A stretch of DNA of 29,471 nt from NCBI GenBank assembly GCA_964370755.1, contig CAYJKL010000016.1, positions 1-29,471 on the forward strand, in the 5' to 3' direction. The DNA comes from CAKOSP01 sp964370755 (lineage in GTDB: Bacteria > Bacillota_I > Bacilli_A > RF39 > UBA660). Both the position numbers and the translations under genes were made by a program. Shown here piece by piece: positions 8,524 through 17,331 of the stretch (position 1 is the first letter of the stretch; each line of letters opens with the position of its first letter). The notes beneath the pieces are model-generated. The model did not search any database. It saw only the letters and a list, made by a program, of their open reading frames with translations, and was not told where the DNA came from.

Positions 8524-10324
8524 AATTTTCTGGACTAGTTCCAGCAGGACACGCATAACTTATTTCAGCATCCTCATCTATTTCACTTTCTAAAACATAA
8601 GTATCAGATATAACTTTAAGTCCAGTATCTGTATCTTCAAGTTCTATATGGTTAGTATAACTGCTATCAGTATATACAACACCTCTGTAAGTACTTGGAA
8701 GTCCAGTAATATACCCATTATCAACTAAAAACTCAACAGTATAGCAAGTATAATCTTCATCTAAGTAATTTAAATCAGCATACATTTTAGCAGATAATAT
8801 CACATTAGCATTTGTAGTAAATAAACTCTCAGTAGTATATTCTCCTGAGTCAGTGTCATAATCATCATAATCATATCCATCATCAGTATTACCATTTATA
8901 GCATCATCTATTGCATCACTATAATCTTCCCAAAGAGATCCGATAAAAGTATTTTCTGTAAAATTATTTTCTATTTCGCTTAACTCATCACTAGTTAAAT
9001 CATTAATATTAACAGCATCTTTAGTATCAACTGAATCTAGTTTGCCGTTAAAGTCTGCATTGTTAGAACCTTTAACACCAAACTCATATGACTCACCCTC
9101 GTAATTTATTTCAGCATTAAATTCATAAGAACTTTCAATTTTATCATCACTTATATCGTTTGAAAGTTTTCCGTCAAAACTAATATTATCAGAACCGCTT
9201 GCAAGTTTTCCATCAATAGTAAACTCAGTTTTACCTTTTTTAGCAAGTTCTATATCAATACTAGTTCCATCAGCATTATAATTTATTTCAATAGACTCTT
9301 TATTAATGATCATTTCAAATACATCACCTAAAATAGGGGAAGTAAGTGATCCTTTTCCATCTTTAGTTCTATAAGTTAAAAGGTCTTGATCATTTATACT
9401 AATATCATAACCACTAAATGATTTTAAAAGTCCACTTGTATAAATAATAAATTCTAGTTCAGTTTCTCCAAAATCAGCAGCATCTTTTGAAAAATCGATA
9501 TTTTCTTTAATATCACTTTCGCTCATACCAGTTAAATTTGATATAGCTTCTAAAAATTTATCATCATCAGTTAAATCTTCAGAAACATTTTTGAAAAGTT
9601 TTTCTAAATCTTTTCCATCAAGTTTCATTACGTGAGCAGTAGCATCTACATCTTTGCCATCAACTTCTATAGTTTCTTTTTCAGTTTCTATTTCAAAATC
9701 TTTTAAGTTATCTTGAATACTTTTCTTTACACTATCTATAGATGTATAAACATCATTAAAATCAACTTCAAATTCAGGAATTTCTAAGTTTAAAGTTTCT
9801 TCACCTTGTACTAGTAACATTTCATCATAAATATCTGTTGAATCTAAATACATATTTCCATCAATACTTGCAAGTAATAAATCAAGTTCATTATTAAAAT
9901 TAGCATCTAGCACCATCATATTTTCGCTACTATCAAACCCGCCAGAATATTTTAAACTAGCTCCATCAAAATCTGCAAGTTCATCTATATTTGTAGTAAA
10001 CTCAAAATCTCCATCATATGTAAATTTATTAAGTTTACTTGTATCACTAATCATATTAGCTTCTAAAAGTTCAACATTAGTAGTAACATTACCAAATAAT
10101 TTATCTACAGCTTCGTCATAAATTTTAGCAGAATTAACCATAAAAGTCATATAACCAAAATATCCAGCAGCTCCAGCTAAAACAATTCCTCCAGCAAGTC
10201 CTGCAATATGTTTTTTATTTTTAAAGTCAAACTTAAACTTTTTCTTTCCACTTGGCAAAGCACCAGTGTTATTAACTACAATTTGATCAGTAGGTGTAGT
10301 TCCTACATTAGGATTATTATCCAT
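8522..10324 (-). CDS. Membrane-anchored extracellular protein, 600 residues, unknown function
   Basis: Not recognised as a named family. A short cytoplasmic N-terminus (about 1-38, ending in the Lys-rich KKKFKFDFKNKKH) precedes one transmembrane segment (about 39-63, AGLAGGIVLAGAAGYFGYM). A long, strongly acidic, Ser/Thr/Asn/Asp-rich extracellular part follows, with an Asp/Tyr-rich linker near residue 480. Repeated beta-type stretches (FTIDGKLASGSDNISFDGKL and similar) suggest stacked beta domains. The last 100 residues hold a Cys pair around DYTCYTVEFLVDNGYITG, which vaguely recalls pseudopilin-like C-termini. The ATG at 10324 has only a poor ribosome site. It lies downstream of the VanY-type gene on the same strand, with a terminator between. 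Confidence 0.8.
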   Translation of the reverse strand: MDNNPNVGTTPTDQIVVNNTGALPSGKKKFKFDFKNKKHIAGLAGGIVLAGAAGYFGYMTFMVNSAKIYDEAVDKLFGNVTTNVELLEANMISDTSKLNKFTYDGDFEFTTNIDELADFDGASLKYSGGFDSSENMMVLDANFNNELDLLLASIDGNMYLDSTDIYDEMLLVQGEETLNLEIPEFEVDFNDVYTSIDSVKKSIQDNLKDFEIETEKETIEVDGKDVDATAHVMKLDGKDLEKLFKNVSEDLTDDDKFLEAISNLTGMSESDIKENIDFSKDAADFGETELEFIIYTSGLLKSFSGYDISINDQDLLTYRTKDGKGSLTSPILGDVFEMIINKESIEINYNADGTSIDIELAKKGKTEFTIDGKLASGSDNISFDGKLSNDISDDKIESSYEFNAEINYEGESYEFGVKGSNNADFNGKLDSVDTKDAVNINDLTSDELSEIENNFTENTFIGSLWEDYSDAIDDAINGNTDDGYDYDDYDTDSGEYTTESLFTTNANVILSAKMYADLNYLDEDYTCYTVEFLVDNGYITGLPSTYRGVVYTDSSYTNHIELEDTDTGLKVISDTYVLESEIDEDAEISYACPAGTSPEN

Positions 10325-10364
10325 TTCTTACATCACACTCTTTCTTACTATAAAATGATAACAT

Positions 10365-10391
10365 AAAAAAAAGTATAATGCTACACTTTTT
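10365..10391 (-). terminator. Terminator of the VanY-type gene
   Basis: Read on the minus strand, AAAAGTGTA (10390-10382) pairs with TATACTTTT (10377-10369) around GCAT, with one G-U pair, followed by a T run. It separates the carboxypeptidase from the 600-residue gene. Confidence 0.65.
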
Positions 10392-10399
10392 CTATTATT

Positions 10400-11365
10400 T
10401 TACCTATTTATATAATATGCATAATACTCATCATACGTTAGTCCGCTATCATAAACTTTTAAAGCAGTATCAACTCCCACATATCTATAATGCCAAGATT
10501 CAAATTCATATCCAGTAGTATCAACTTCATCTTCGGCATATCTTAAAATGAAACCATATTTATGAGCGTTAAGTTCAAGCCATAAAAATGCTTGTGAGTT
10601 AACAAATTCGGCTCTATTAGAACTCGCTGTTGAAAAGATATCAAGGGCAAGCCCGGTTTGATGCTCTGAGTGCCCAGGTCTTGCAGCTATAGTATCAGCA
10701 TATCTTTCGCCTCTATTAAGTTTATAAGTTTCATAAACACTTGCTTGATCAGCATAAGATCTATAAGAACTACTAATCATTAAATAAATTCCCACTTCAT
10801 CATAAGCAGCAGTATGCATATTTACAAAAGCATCAAAAGTTTCTTGTGTGGCCTTTTGAGTTCCTTCATCTCCCCAAGAATATTTAGTACCGATTGTAAC
10901 TAAATTATCAGGAACATAATTTTCATCCAAATAATAATACTTATTTACAAGAACTAAGTTTCCTTTATTTAAATCTGCTTCTATTAACCTCTCATAAAAT
11001 CTTTCATCTAAATTAGTATTAATAATTCTAACAACATCTTCAAGTTCATCATTTTTATTTTCTTCAATATAAGCAATATAAAGTTCGTAATTACTATGTA
11101 TATAATACGGTGTATCAATTAAATTAAATACGAGTTCATTTTTTTCTTTACCAATTAAACTTTCAATAAATTTATCATCAAAATAATCTTCTAAAACACT
11201 AATTTCATCTTTAGTATAACCAGTTTCAAGCAATTTAAATTCAGTAGATTGCTCATATTTATAAATAGAGTACTTATTAAATCCATAAATACCACCAACT
11301 ATCAAAAGTACAAGTACTACTAAAATAACTTTAAATTTTTTCTTAAGTTTTAACTTCTTTGCCAC
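10400..11365 (-). CDS. VanY-type D-alanyl-D-alanine carboxypeptidase, membrane-anchored
   Basis: A 321-residue M15B-family zinc peptidase that trims the terminal D-Ala from peptidoglycan stem peptides outside the cell. After a Lys-rich start, one transmembrane helix (ILVVLVLLIVGGIYGF) anchors it. An unassigned region of about 120 residues precedes the catalytic domain. The family motifs are clear: SSYRSYADQASVY, the metal site RPGHSEHQTGLALDI (His near 231, Asp near 238), and ESWHYRYVG with the catalytic Glu and the last zinc His near 290. I chose the GTG at 11365, preceded by GGGTGAT; the upstream in-frame start near 11410 lies over the promoter. The presence of this gene implies a peptidoglycan wall. 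Confidence 0.9.
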   Translation of the reverse strand: MAKKLKLKKKFKVILVVLVLLIVGGIYGFNKYSIYKYEQSTEFKLLETGYTKDEISVLEDYFDDKFIESLIGKEKNELVFNLIDTPYYIHSNYELYIAYIEENKNDELEDVVRIINTNLDERFYERLIEADLNKGNLVLVNKYYYLDENYVPDNLVTIGTKYSWGDEGTQKATQETFDAFVNMHTAAYDEVGIYLMISSSYRSYADQASVYETYKLNRGERYADTIAARPGHSEHQTGLALDIFSTASSNRAEFVNSQAFLWLELNAHKYGFILRYAEDEVDTTGYEFESWHYRYVGVDTALKVYDSGLTYDEYYAYYINR

Positions 11366-11381
11366 ATTATCACCCAAATTT

Positions 11382-11410
11382 ATTATAACATGCAAAAAAA
11401 CTTTTGACAA
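11382..11410 (-). promoter_or_regulatory. Minus-strand promoter of the VanY-type gene
   Basis: Read on the minus strand: TTGTCA (11410-11405), a 17-base spacer and a perfect TATAAT (11387-11382) with an extended TG. The predicted start is only about 10 bases before the GTG. Confidence 0.65.
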
Positions 11411-11432
11411 ACAATAAAATTTGTATTAAAAT
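11404..11432 (+). promoter_or_regulatory. Plus-strand promoter of the gene at 11454
   Basis: Consensus TTGACA at 11404-11409, a 17-base spacer and TAAAAT at 11427-11432. Its -35 box overlaps that of the divergent promoter by five bases. Confidence 0.7.
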
Positions 11433-11453
11433 TAAATTAAGGTAGGTAAGCTG

Positions 11454-11810
11454 ATGAATACAAAAGAGATACTTAAAGTATGTACCAACTTTTACGAAAT
11501 AATAAATTTTGAACCTCTAGAGGGCGATAATTTTACGCCTAAAATGATAAATCTTTATCGCGAATATATTTTTAAAGAAGAAAATGTATCAGAAGAAAGA
11601 TTAGAAGAAATAAAAAATTTAGATAAAGCAATGAAAAGATATATAGATGATTATCTTTTTAGAAAAGATATGCAAACATGTATCAGTACAATAAAAGTAT
11701 CAAGAGATACAAAAGATATAATCAAAGTATTTATTCAAAAAATAGTAGATTTTTTTCTTAACTATAATGAATATACAACTAGAGTTATTTATATATCAAG
11801 ATGGATTTAA
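11454..11810 (+). CDS. Hypothetical protein, 118 residues
   Basis: Not recognised. A charged, probably all-helical cytosolic protein with no membrane segment. It has its own consensus promoter (11404-11432), the ribosome site AAGGTAGG and its own terminator (11817-11842), so it is a single-gene unit divergent from the VanY-type carboxypeptidase. The shared promoter region raises the possibility of linked control with that gene, but the protein has no visible DNA-binding motif. Confidence 0.75.
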   Translation: MNTKEILKVCTNFYEIINFEPLEGDNFTPKMINLYREYIFKEENVSEERLEEIKNLDKAMKRYIDDYLFRKDMQTCISTIKVSRDTKDIIKVFIQKIVDFFLNYNEYTTRVIYISRWI

Positions 11811-11816
11811 ATTAAG

Positions 11817-11842
11817 GAATATTAGCAAAATATTCTTTTTTT
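11817..11842 (+). terminator. Terminator before ffh
   Basis: GAATATT (11817-11823) pairs perfectly with AATATTC (11829-11835) around AGCAA, followed by seven T. Confidence 0.65.
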
Positions 11843-11843
11843 C

Positions 11844-11873
11844 TTGGAACTTTACCCGAATTTATGATAAGAT
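11844..11873 (+). promoter_or_regulatory. Possible ffh promoter
   Basis: TTGGAA at 11844-11849, an 18-base spacer and TAAGAT at 11868-11873. It is a modest match, but it lies between a terminator and the ffh start, where a promoter is needed. Confidence 0.35.
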
Positions 11874-11890
11874 AATTATGGTGATTAAAA

Positions 11891-13201
11891 ATGTTTGAAT
11901 TTATAGGAGATAGATTATCTAGTGCAATTAAAAATATAAAAGGTATGGGAAAAATTACTGAAGAAAATATTAATGAGGCTACTAGAGAAATAAGAATGGC
12001 GCTTTTAGAAGCAGATGTAAATTATACTGTTGTAAAAGAGTTTATTAAAAATATTAAAGAAAAAGCAATGGGTATGGAGATAAGTAATTCACTTAAACCT
12101 GATGAAGTATTTATTAAACTTATCAAAGATGAACTTATAAGTCTACTTGGTGGAGATTATAGTCCGCTTGAAACTGAGGCTTATCCAACTATTATTTTAC
12201 TTGCTGGACTTCAAGGTAGTGGTAAGACAACAACTGCGGGTAAAATAGCCAATTATGTGCGTAAAAAACACAATAAGAAACCAATGTTTATAGCAGGGGA
12301 TGTTTATAGACCAGCTGCAATTGACCAGCTTGTTACAATTGGAAAACAGTTAGATATGCCAGTTTATTTAGAACGTGATAACATGCGCGTTGTAGAAATT
12401 GTTAAAAACGGGTTAGAATTTGCTAAAGAAAATAAATGTAATTATATAATTATAGATACAGCAGGTAGACTACAAATTGATGAAGCGTTGATGGAAGAGT
12501 TAAAAGAAATTGAAGAGTTTGCAAAACCACATGAAAAACTTTTGGTAATTGATGCTGCAATGGGTCAAGATGCTATAAATGTAATAACAGGGTTTAACGA
12601 AACTCTTAGTTTAACTGGAGCCGTTATTACAAAACTTGATGGTGACACAAAGGGTGGAGTAGCTCTTTCGATAAGACATTTAACTAAAGTACCAATTAAA
12701 TTTGCAGGTAACTCAGAAAAACTAGATGGTTTATCTGAATTTTATCCAGAAAGAATGGCAGAACGTATACTTGATATGGGTGATATTTGGGCTATAGCAA
12801 GTAAAGTTGAAGATGTAATTAGTGAAGAAGACGCTAAAGATCAAACTAAAAAAATGAAAAGTGGAAAATTTGATTTAGAAGATTTTCTTAAAACACTTAA
12901 TCAAATAAAGAAACTTGGTCCACTTGAAAATATATTAAAAATGCTCCCTGGGGCAAGAAAAATGGGACTTAATAACGTAAACATAGATCCAAAGCAATTT
13001 GCAAGAATTGAAGCAATCATAAAATCAATGACAATGGAAGAAAGAAAAAATCCTGATATATTAAAAGCTACTAGAAAACAAAGAGTAGCTAAGGGATCTG
13101 GAACTTCTGTTGAAGAAGTTAATAGACTTTTAAAACAGTTTGAAGAAATGAAAAAAATGATGAAAATGATGGCAAATGGAAATATGAATTTACCGTTTTA
13201 A
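11891..13201 (+). CDS. ffh: Signal recognition particle protein Ffh
   Basis: A 436-residue SRP54 GTPase. With 4.5S RNA it binds signal sequences on ribosomes and docks with FtsY at the membrane. In order: the N helical bundle (1 to about 85); the G domain with P-loop GLQGSGKTTTAGKIA near residue 105, DVYRPAAIDQL, IIDTAGR and TKLDGDTKGG; and the M domain from about 300 with MLPGARKMG, MTMEERKNPD and a Met-rich C-terminal stretch (MKKMMKMM). The ATG at 11891 follows GGTGATT. ylxM, which usually precedes ffh in Bacilli, is absent, and rpsP-khpA, often adjacent, lies about 12 kb away. Confidence 0.97.
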   Translation: MFEFIGDRLSSAIKNIKGMGKITEENINEATREIRMALLEADVNYTVVKEFIKNIKEKAMGMEISNSLKPDEVFIKLIKDELISLLGGDYSPLETEAYPTIILLAGLQGSGKTTTAGKIANYVRKKHNKKPMFIAGDVYRPAAIDQLVTIGKQLDMPVYLERDNMRVVEIVKNGLEFAKENKCNYIIIDTAGRLQIDEALMEELKEIEEFAKPHEKLLVIDAAMGQDAINVITGFNETLSLTGAVITKLDGDTKGGVALSIRHLTKVPIKFAGNSEKLDGLSEFYPERMAERILDMGDIWAIASKVEDVISEEDAKDQTKKMKSGKFDLEDFLKTLNQIKKLGPLENILKMLPGARKMGLNNVNIDPKQFARIEAIIKSMTMEERKNPDILKATRKQRVAKGSGTSVEEVNRLLKQFEEMKKMMKMMANGNMNLPF

Positions 13202-13220
13202 GTAACTTGTGGGGGATATT

Positions 13221-14015
13221 ATGAAAGTTATAATTAATAAAAATGAAACTACATATATGTATATACAAATAGAAGACATTGTACTTTTAAGAGCGTCAAA
13301 GAAACAAAACAAAGAATTTAATTATTTGACAAGCAGTATACTTAAATATTATACAGAAAAAGAGTTCGATGCTTATGAAAAATTCGAGGACTATAAAGAT
13401 GATATGGCTGTTTTTACTGAAAAAAAATCAAAAAATAACGAAGAAAGTGTAATTGATTTTTTATACGAGAAAAAAGAAATACTTAATTTAAATGATTTAA
13501 ACGGATTAGCAATTGAGCAGCTTGAAAAAATTTCGAAGACTTTAAATAATAAATACAGTGAAAATCTAAAGAACAATTCACTATATGAAGCACTACTATG
13601 TCAAAATGCAATTAATGATATAGATGAATTAATTTCTTTGAAAATCGGTACATATTATAGTGGTTTTACAGATCTTAGTAGAGAATACGGTTCGCAGTTT
13701 AAAACTCTTTATTATGATAAGTACTATGGATATTCTGGGCTTATTCCCGGGGAAATTTATATTGAAACAAAAAATCCTGATGACTACCTAGAAATCCCAA
13801 TTGAAATTATAACTGAAATAGCAGACCTCGAGATGGAAAAAGTGATCATTAATTTAGCAATCGAAGGGTACTTACAAAGTCATTTGAATAAAGATGACAT
13901 AAGATTAATTAATATGGAAACAGAGCCTGATACAAAAAAAGATACATTAAAAATAACATATGATATTACAAGGCTTTATAATAAATCTTTTCAAAGGAGA
14001 CTTCATGAAGATTAA
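13221..14015 (+). CDS. Triplicated unknown family, copy A (264 residues)
   Basis: Not a family I know. It is the first of three adjacent, overlapping genes that share one layout: an N-terminal strand-rich start, a helical middle, a conserved YxG(L/V)(I/L)P(G/D)x(I/V)Y motif about two-thirds along (here YSGLIPGEIYIE from residue 171), and a C-terminal beta stretch ending in a QR-rich tail (FQRRLHED). Copy A is the most diverged. No signal peptide or membrane segment, so cytosolic. I chose the ATG at 13221 because GGGGG lies 6 bases upstream; the in-frame GTG at 13209 overlaps that site. It lies 19 bases after ffh with no terminator between, so it is probably co-transcribed with it. Confidence 0.78.
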   Translation: MKVIINKNETTYMYIQIEDIVLLRASKKQNKEFNYLTSSILKYYTEKEFDAYEKFEDYKDDMAVFTEKKSKNNEESVIDFLYEKKEILNLNDLNGLAIEQLEKISKTLNNKYSENLKNNSLYEALLCQNAINDIDELISLKIGTYYSGFTDLSREYGSQFKTLYYDKYYGYSGLIPGEIYIETKNPDDYLEIPIEIITEIADLEMEKVIINLAIEGYLQSHLNKDDIRLINMETEPDTKKDTLKITYDITRLYNKSFQRRLHED

Positions 14016-14745
14016 TGGGCCAGGCGCAGTATATGTGCAAATAAGAAATTTAATTAATTTATCTAAATATGAAAATAATCCCCCAGACTATATCGTAGAA
14101 CTAAGTCAGTATTATAAAGATGCTGAGGCTAGAGATGAAAATGAATTTATTGGAATTTGCGATGAAGAAATTATTGAATATTTAAATGACAATAAGACAG
14201 TATTTGATGCAGTAACTCTTGGTAATATGACAATGTATGATTTACACGCTTTTTGTCTTGATGTATTTAAAATGCTTATGATGTATAAAATAGAAAAACC
14301 GAGTGCTTATGCTGACATACATGCCGAAGATATGTTAAAGGATATATATGAAATATTTAACATGAAAATAGGTAAGTTTAGCAAATCTATTGAAAATATA
14401 TCATATTTTACAAGGAAAAATCCAGTTAAATACGGAAAATACACAGTTTATCACGGACTTCTTCCAGACAGAGTATATATTGAAGGATTAAATATTAATA
14501 ATTTTAGTTATAATGATACGGATATAGATGATATAGTTAGAGGAGAATTGAATTTCCTGATTAGTACAATAATTAATCAAGGATATGCAAAAGATAATGC
14601 AGATAAAAATATAAAACCCCCAGAGTTTGATTATGAAAACATTAGTGATACGATGATTCTAACTTTTGATTTAGAAAAATGTTATATGACAAAAGAAGAA
14701 CTTCAAAGAAAAAGAAAAGAAATAAAAGATGAAACTAGAATGTAA
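14005..14745 (+). CDS. Triplicated unknown family, copy B (246 residues)
   Basis: Paralogue of the genes on both sides. The shared motif is YHGLLPDRVYIE from residue 149, and the C-terminal tail is MTKEELQRKRKE, nearly identical to copy C's TNEELQRRRG. The ATG at 14005 follows AAAGGAG and overlaps the end of copy A by 11 bases, which points to coupled translation and perhaps fixed stoichiometry. An in-frame upstream start at 13960 would overlap much more and lacks a ribosome site. Cytosolic; function unknown. Confidence 0.78.
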   Translation: MKINGPGAVYVQIRNLINLSKYENNPPDYIVELSQYYKDAEARDENEFIGICDEEIIEYLNDNKTVFDAVTLGNMTMYDLHAFCLDVFKMLMMYKIEKPSAYADIHAEDMLKDIYEIFNMKIGKFSKSIENISYFTRKNPVKYGKYTVYHGLLPDRVYIEGLNINNFSYNDTDIDDIVRGELNFLISTIINQGYAKDNADKNIKPPEFDYENISDTMILTFDLEKCYMTKEELQRKRKEIKDETRM

Positions 14746-15478
14746 AACAGAAAAAGGGTTATTGGTTCAAAAAAGTAGCATATTAAACCTTACAAATATA
14801 GCAAAAGATATACCAAAATATATTTTAGAAATGCATAAGTTCTATTTGAGTGAAAGCATTGAAGAAAAAAGAAAAGGTTTAGATAATAATAAAGAATATA
14901 TTTTATTTGTAGACGATTATATTATAAACTATATTAATGGAATCAATTTATTTTTAGATGTAAATGATTTAATGAATATGGATATATATAAACTATATGA
15001 ATATGGTCAAGAAAAATTTGCAGAGTATCTTAAAATATTTAGTGGTCATATTAAAGAGCGTTCACATGCATTTTTACTAAATATGCACGTGGAAAATATA
15101 TTAGAAATATATAAAGCTAGACTTGCAAAATATAGTGAATTTACTGAAGATGTATCTCATGAATGTATGATGGATTGTGAAAAAATATCTAATGATTTAA
15201 CAATTTATACTGGGGTAATTCCTGATAGAATATATTTAAAATATGATTGTAGTACAGATTTATTAAAAGAAAAATCCAAATTTATCACAGAAATTATTAC
15301 ACATTATGCACAAGAATACATAGAAAACTTACCTCAAATAGATTTATCAAAGTTATCAAGTGGAATAAATTTATATTTTGCAGAACCACAAAAGGTAAGT
15401 GAAAACGTATTAGAGTTTAAATTACCTATTGAAAATTTAATTTTAACAAATGAAGAACTGCAACGAAGGAGAGGCTAA
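14729..15478 (+). CDS. Triplicated unknown family, copy C (249 residues)
   Basis: Third paralogue, with YTGVIPDRIYLK from residue 160 and the tail TNEELQRRRG at the very C-terminus. The start overlaps copy B by 17 bases; no good ribosome site is visible, so translation may rely on re-initiation after copy B. The middle region matches copy B in helix layout (DLMNMDIYKLYEYG against GNMTMYDLHAFCLD). The stop codon sits inside a terminator, so the ffh-A-B-C unit ends here. Function unknown. Confidence 0.76.
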   Translation: MKLECKTEKGLLVQKSSILNLTNIAKDIPKYILEMHKFYLSESIEEKRKGLDNNKEYILFVDDYIINYINGINLFLDVNDLMNMDIYKLYEYGQEKFAEYLKIFSGHIKERSHAFLLNMHVENILEIYKARLAKYSEFTEDVSHECMMDCEKISNDLTIYTGVIPDRIYLKYDCSTDLLKEKSKFITEIITHYAQEYIENLPQIDLSKLSSGINLYFAEPQKVSENVLEFKLPIENLILTNEELQRRRG

Positions 15479-15490
15479 ACTTTCCTTTTT
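15466..15490 (+). terminator. Terminator of the ffh-triplicated family unit
   Basis: AAGGAGAG (15466-15473) pairs with CTTTCCTT (15480-15487), with one G-U pair, around GCTAAA, followed by TTT. The stop of copy C (15476-15478) lies in the loop. Confidence 0.6.
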
Positions 15491-15492
15491 GA

Positions 15493-15521
15493 TTGCGTAT
15501 AAACCATAAATTTGATACAAT
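15493..15521 (+). promoter_or_regulatory. Promoter of lepA-hemW
   Basis: TTGCGT at 15493-15498, a 17-base spacer and TACAAT at 15516-15521 with an extended TG. The start would be near 15528. Confidence 0.65.
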
Positions 15522-15537
15522 AAGTGTGGTGTTAATT

Positions 15538-17331
15538 ATGAAACAAAAAAATTATAGAAACTTTTCAATTATAGCGCATATTGACCATGGAAAAAGTACT
15601 CTAGCTGATAGAATACTTGAAATGACAAATGCAGTTGAAGAAAGAGAGATGAAATCTCAGTTACTTGATAGTATGGATCTTGAGCGTGAGCGTGGTATTA
15701 CTATTAAACTTAATGCAGTTAGACTTGGTTATAAATATAATAATGAAGACTATACACTTAACTTAATAGATACCCCAGGACATGTAGATTTTACATATGA
15801 AGTATCAAGAAGTTTAGCAGCATGTGATGGTGCTATTTTAGTCGTGGATGCATCTCAAGGTATTGAAGCTCAAACGCTTGCAAACCTTTATTTAGCAATG
15901 GAAAATGATTTAACATTAATTCCAGTTATAAATAAAATAGATTTGCCAAACGCAAACCCTGAAAAGGTAATAGCAGAACTTGTATCAGTTTTAGGTTTTA
16001 AAGAAGAAGAAATACTTTTAGTAAGTGGAAAAACTGGTGTAGGTGTAGACAAACTTTTAGAAGCAGTTGTAGAGCGTATTCCAGCCCCAAAAATAAATAA
16101 TGAAGGTAAAACAAGAGCACTTATATTTGATAGTTACTTTGATCCTTATAAAGGTGTAGTGCTTTTAGTTAAAGTTGAAGATGGAAGTATAAAATCAGGA
16201 GATACAATTAAACTTATTAATATGAAAAGTGAGTTTGTTGTTACAGAACTTGGTTATAGAACTCCAAAAGAAGTTAAAGTTGATACACTAGAAAGTGGCT
16301 CAGTAGGATATATTTGTGCAGCAATTAAAGATATTAGAGAAGTATCAGTAGGAGATACAGTAACTACTAAGAAAAATGAGGCAACAGAAGCACTTGATGG
16401 CTATAAAGAAATGAAACCGATGGTTTTTTCGGGAATCTTTCCAACAGAACTTAATAAATATGATGACTTAAAAGAAGCATTAGAAAAATTAAAATTATCA
16501 GACTCATCACTTACTTTTGAACCAGAAACAAGTGAAGCGTTAGGTTTTGGTTTTAGAATGGGATTCTTAGGACTATTACACATGGATATCATAATGACAA
16601 GATTAGAGCGTGAATTTGATTTAAATGTAATTGCAACAAGTCCATCAGTTATATATGAAGTATACATGCAAGATAACTCGCTTATATTTGTAGATGCTCC
16701 TAATAAAATGCCTGATAAACAAAAAATTGAATACATTAAAGAACCATATATTTATACAAATATTATTGCCCCAGCATCTTACATAGGTTCAATTATGGAG
16801 CTTTGTCAAGAAAAACGTGGTATATTTAAAAATACAGATTACATAGATTCAGAAAGAGTAAACATTCATTATGAAGTTCCACTTTCAGAAATTGTATATG
16901 ATTTTTATGATAAACTAAAAAGTTACACAAAAGGATATGCATCATTTGATTATGAGTTATGTGGTTACAAAGAAAGTACTTTAGTTAAAATGGATATATT
17001 ACTAAATGGTGAAGTAGTAGATGCTTTATCAGTAATCATTCATAAAGATCAAGCATACTCAAAAGGTAGAGTTATAACACAAAAATTACAAAAATTAATT
17101 CCAAGACAAATGTTCCAAATACCAATTCAAGCAAGTATTGGTTCTAAGGTAATAGCAAGAGAAAATATATCTGCTATGAGAAAAAACGTACTCGCAAAAT
17201 GTTATGGTGGAGACATTTCGCGTAAAAGAAAATTATTAGAGAAACAAAAAGAGGGTAAAAAGAAAATGAAAATGGTAGGAAGTGTTGAGGTTCCATCTGA
17301 AGTATTCTTAGAGGTTCTAAAAAATGAATAA
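15538..17331 (+). CDS. lepA: Elongation factor 4 (LepA)
   Basis: A 597-residue ribosome-dependent GTPase that aids translation and 30S maturation under some stresses. G motifs: AHIDHGKSTL, RERGITIK, DTPGH, NKID and SGKTG. Domain II, the EF-G-like domains III and V (FGFRMGFLGLLHMDI), and the LepA-specific C-terminal domain with YGGDISRKRKLLEKQKEGKK follow, at normal length. The ATG at 15538 is preceded by a weak GGTG; the extra 15 codons of a longer in-frame start would cover the promoter. Its end overlaps the hemW start by 8 bases. The lepA-hemW pair is common in Firmicutes. Confidence 0.97.
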   Translation: MKQKNYRNFSIIAHIDHGKSTLADRILEMTNAVEEREMKSQLLDSMDLERERGITIKLNAVRLGYKYNNEDYTLNLIDTPGHVDFTYEVSRSLAACDGAILVVDASQGIEAQTLANLYLAMENDLTLIPVINKIDLPNANPEKVIAELVSVLGFKEEEILLVSGKTGVGVDKLLEAVVERIPAPKINNEGKTRALIFDSYFDPYKGVVLLVKVEDGSIKSGDTIKLINMKSEFVVTELGYRTPKEVKVDTLESGSVGYICAAIKDIREVSVGDTVTTKKNEATEALDGYKEMKPMVFSGIFPTELNKYDDLKEALEKLKLSDSSLTFEPETSEALGFGFRMGFLGLLHMDIIMTRLEREFDLNVIATSPSVIYEVYMQDNSLIFVDAPNKMPDKQKIEYIKEPYIYTNIIAPASYIGSIMELCQEKRGIFKNTDYIDSERVNIHYEVPLSEIVYDFYDKLKSYTKGYASFDYELCGYKESTLVKMDILLNGEVVDALSVIIHKDQAYSKGRVITQKLQKLIPRQMFQIPIQASIGSKVIARENISAMRKNVLAKCYGGDISRKRKLLEKQKEGKKKMKMVGSVEVPSEVFLEVLKNE

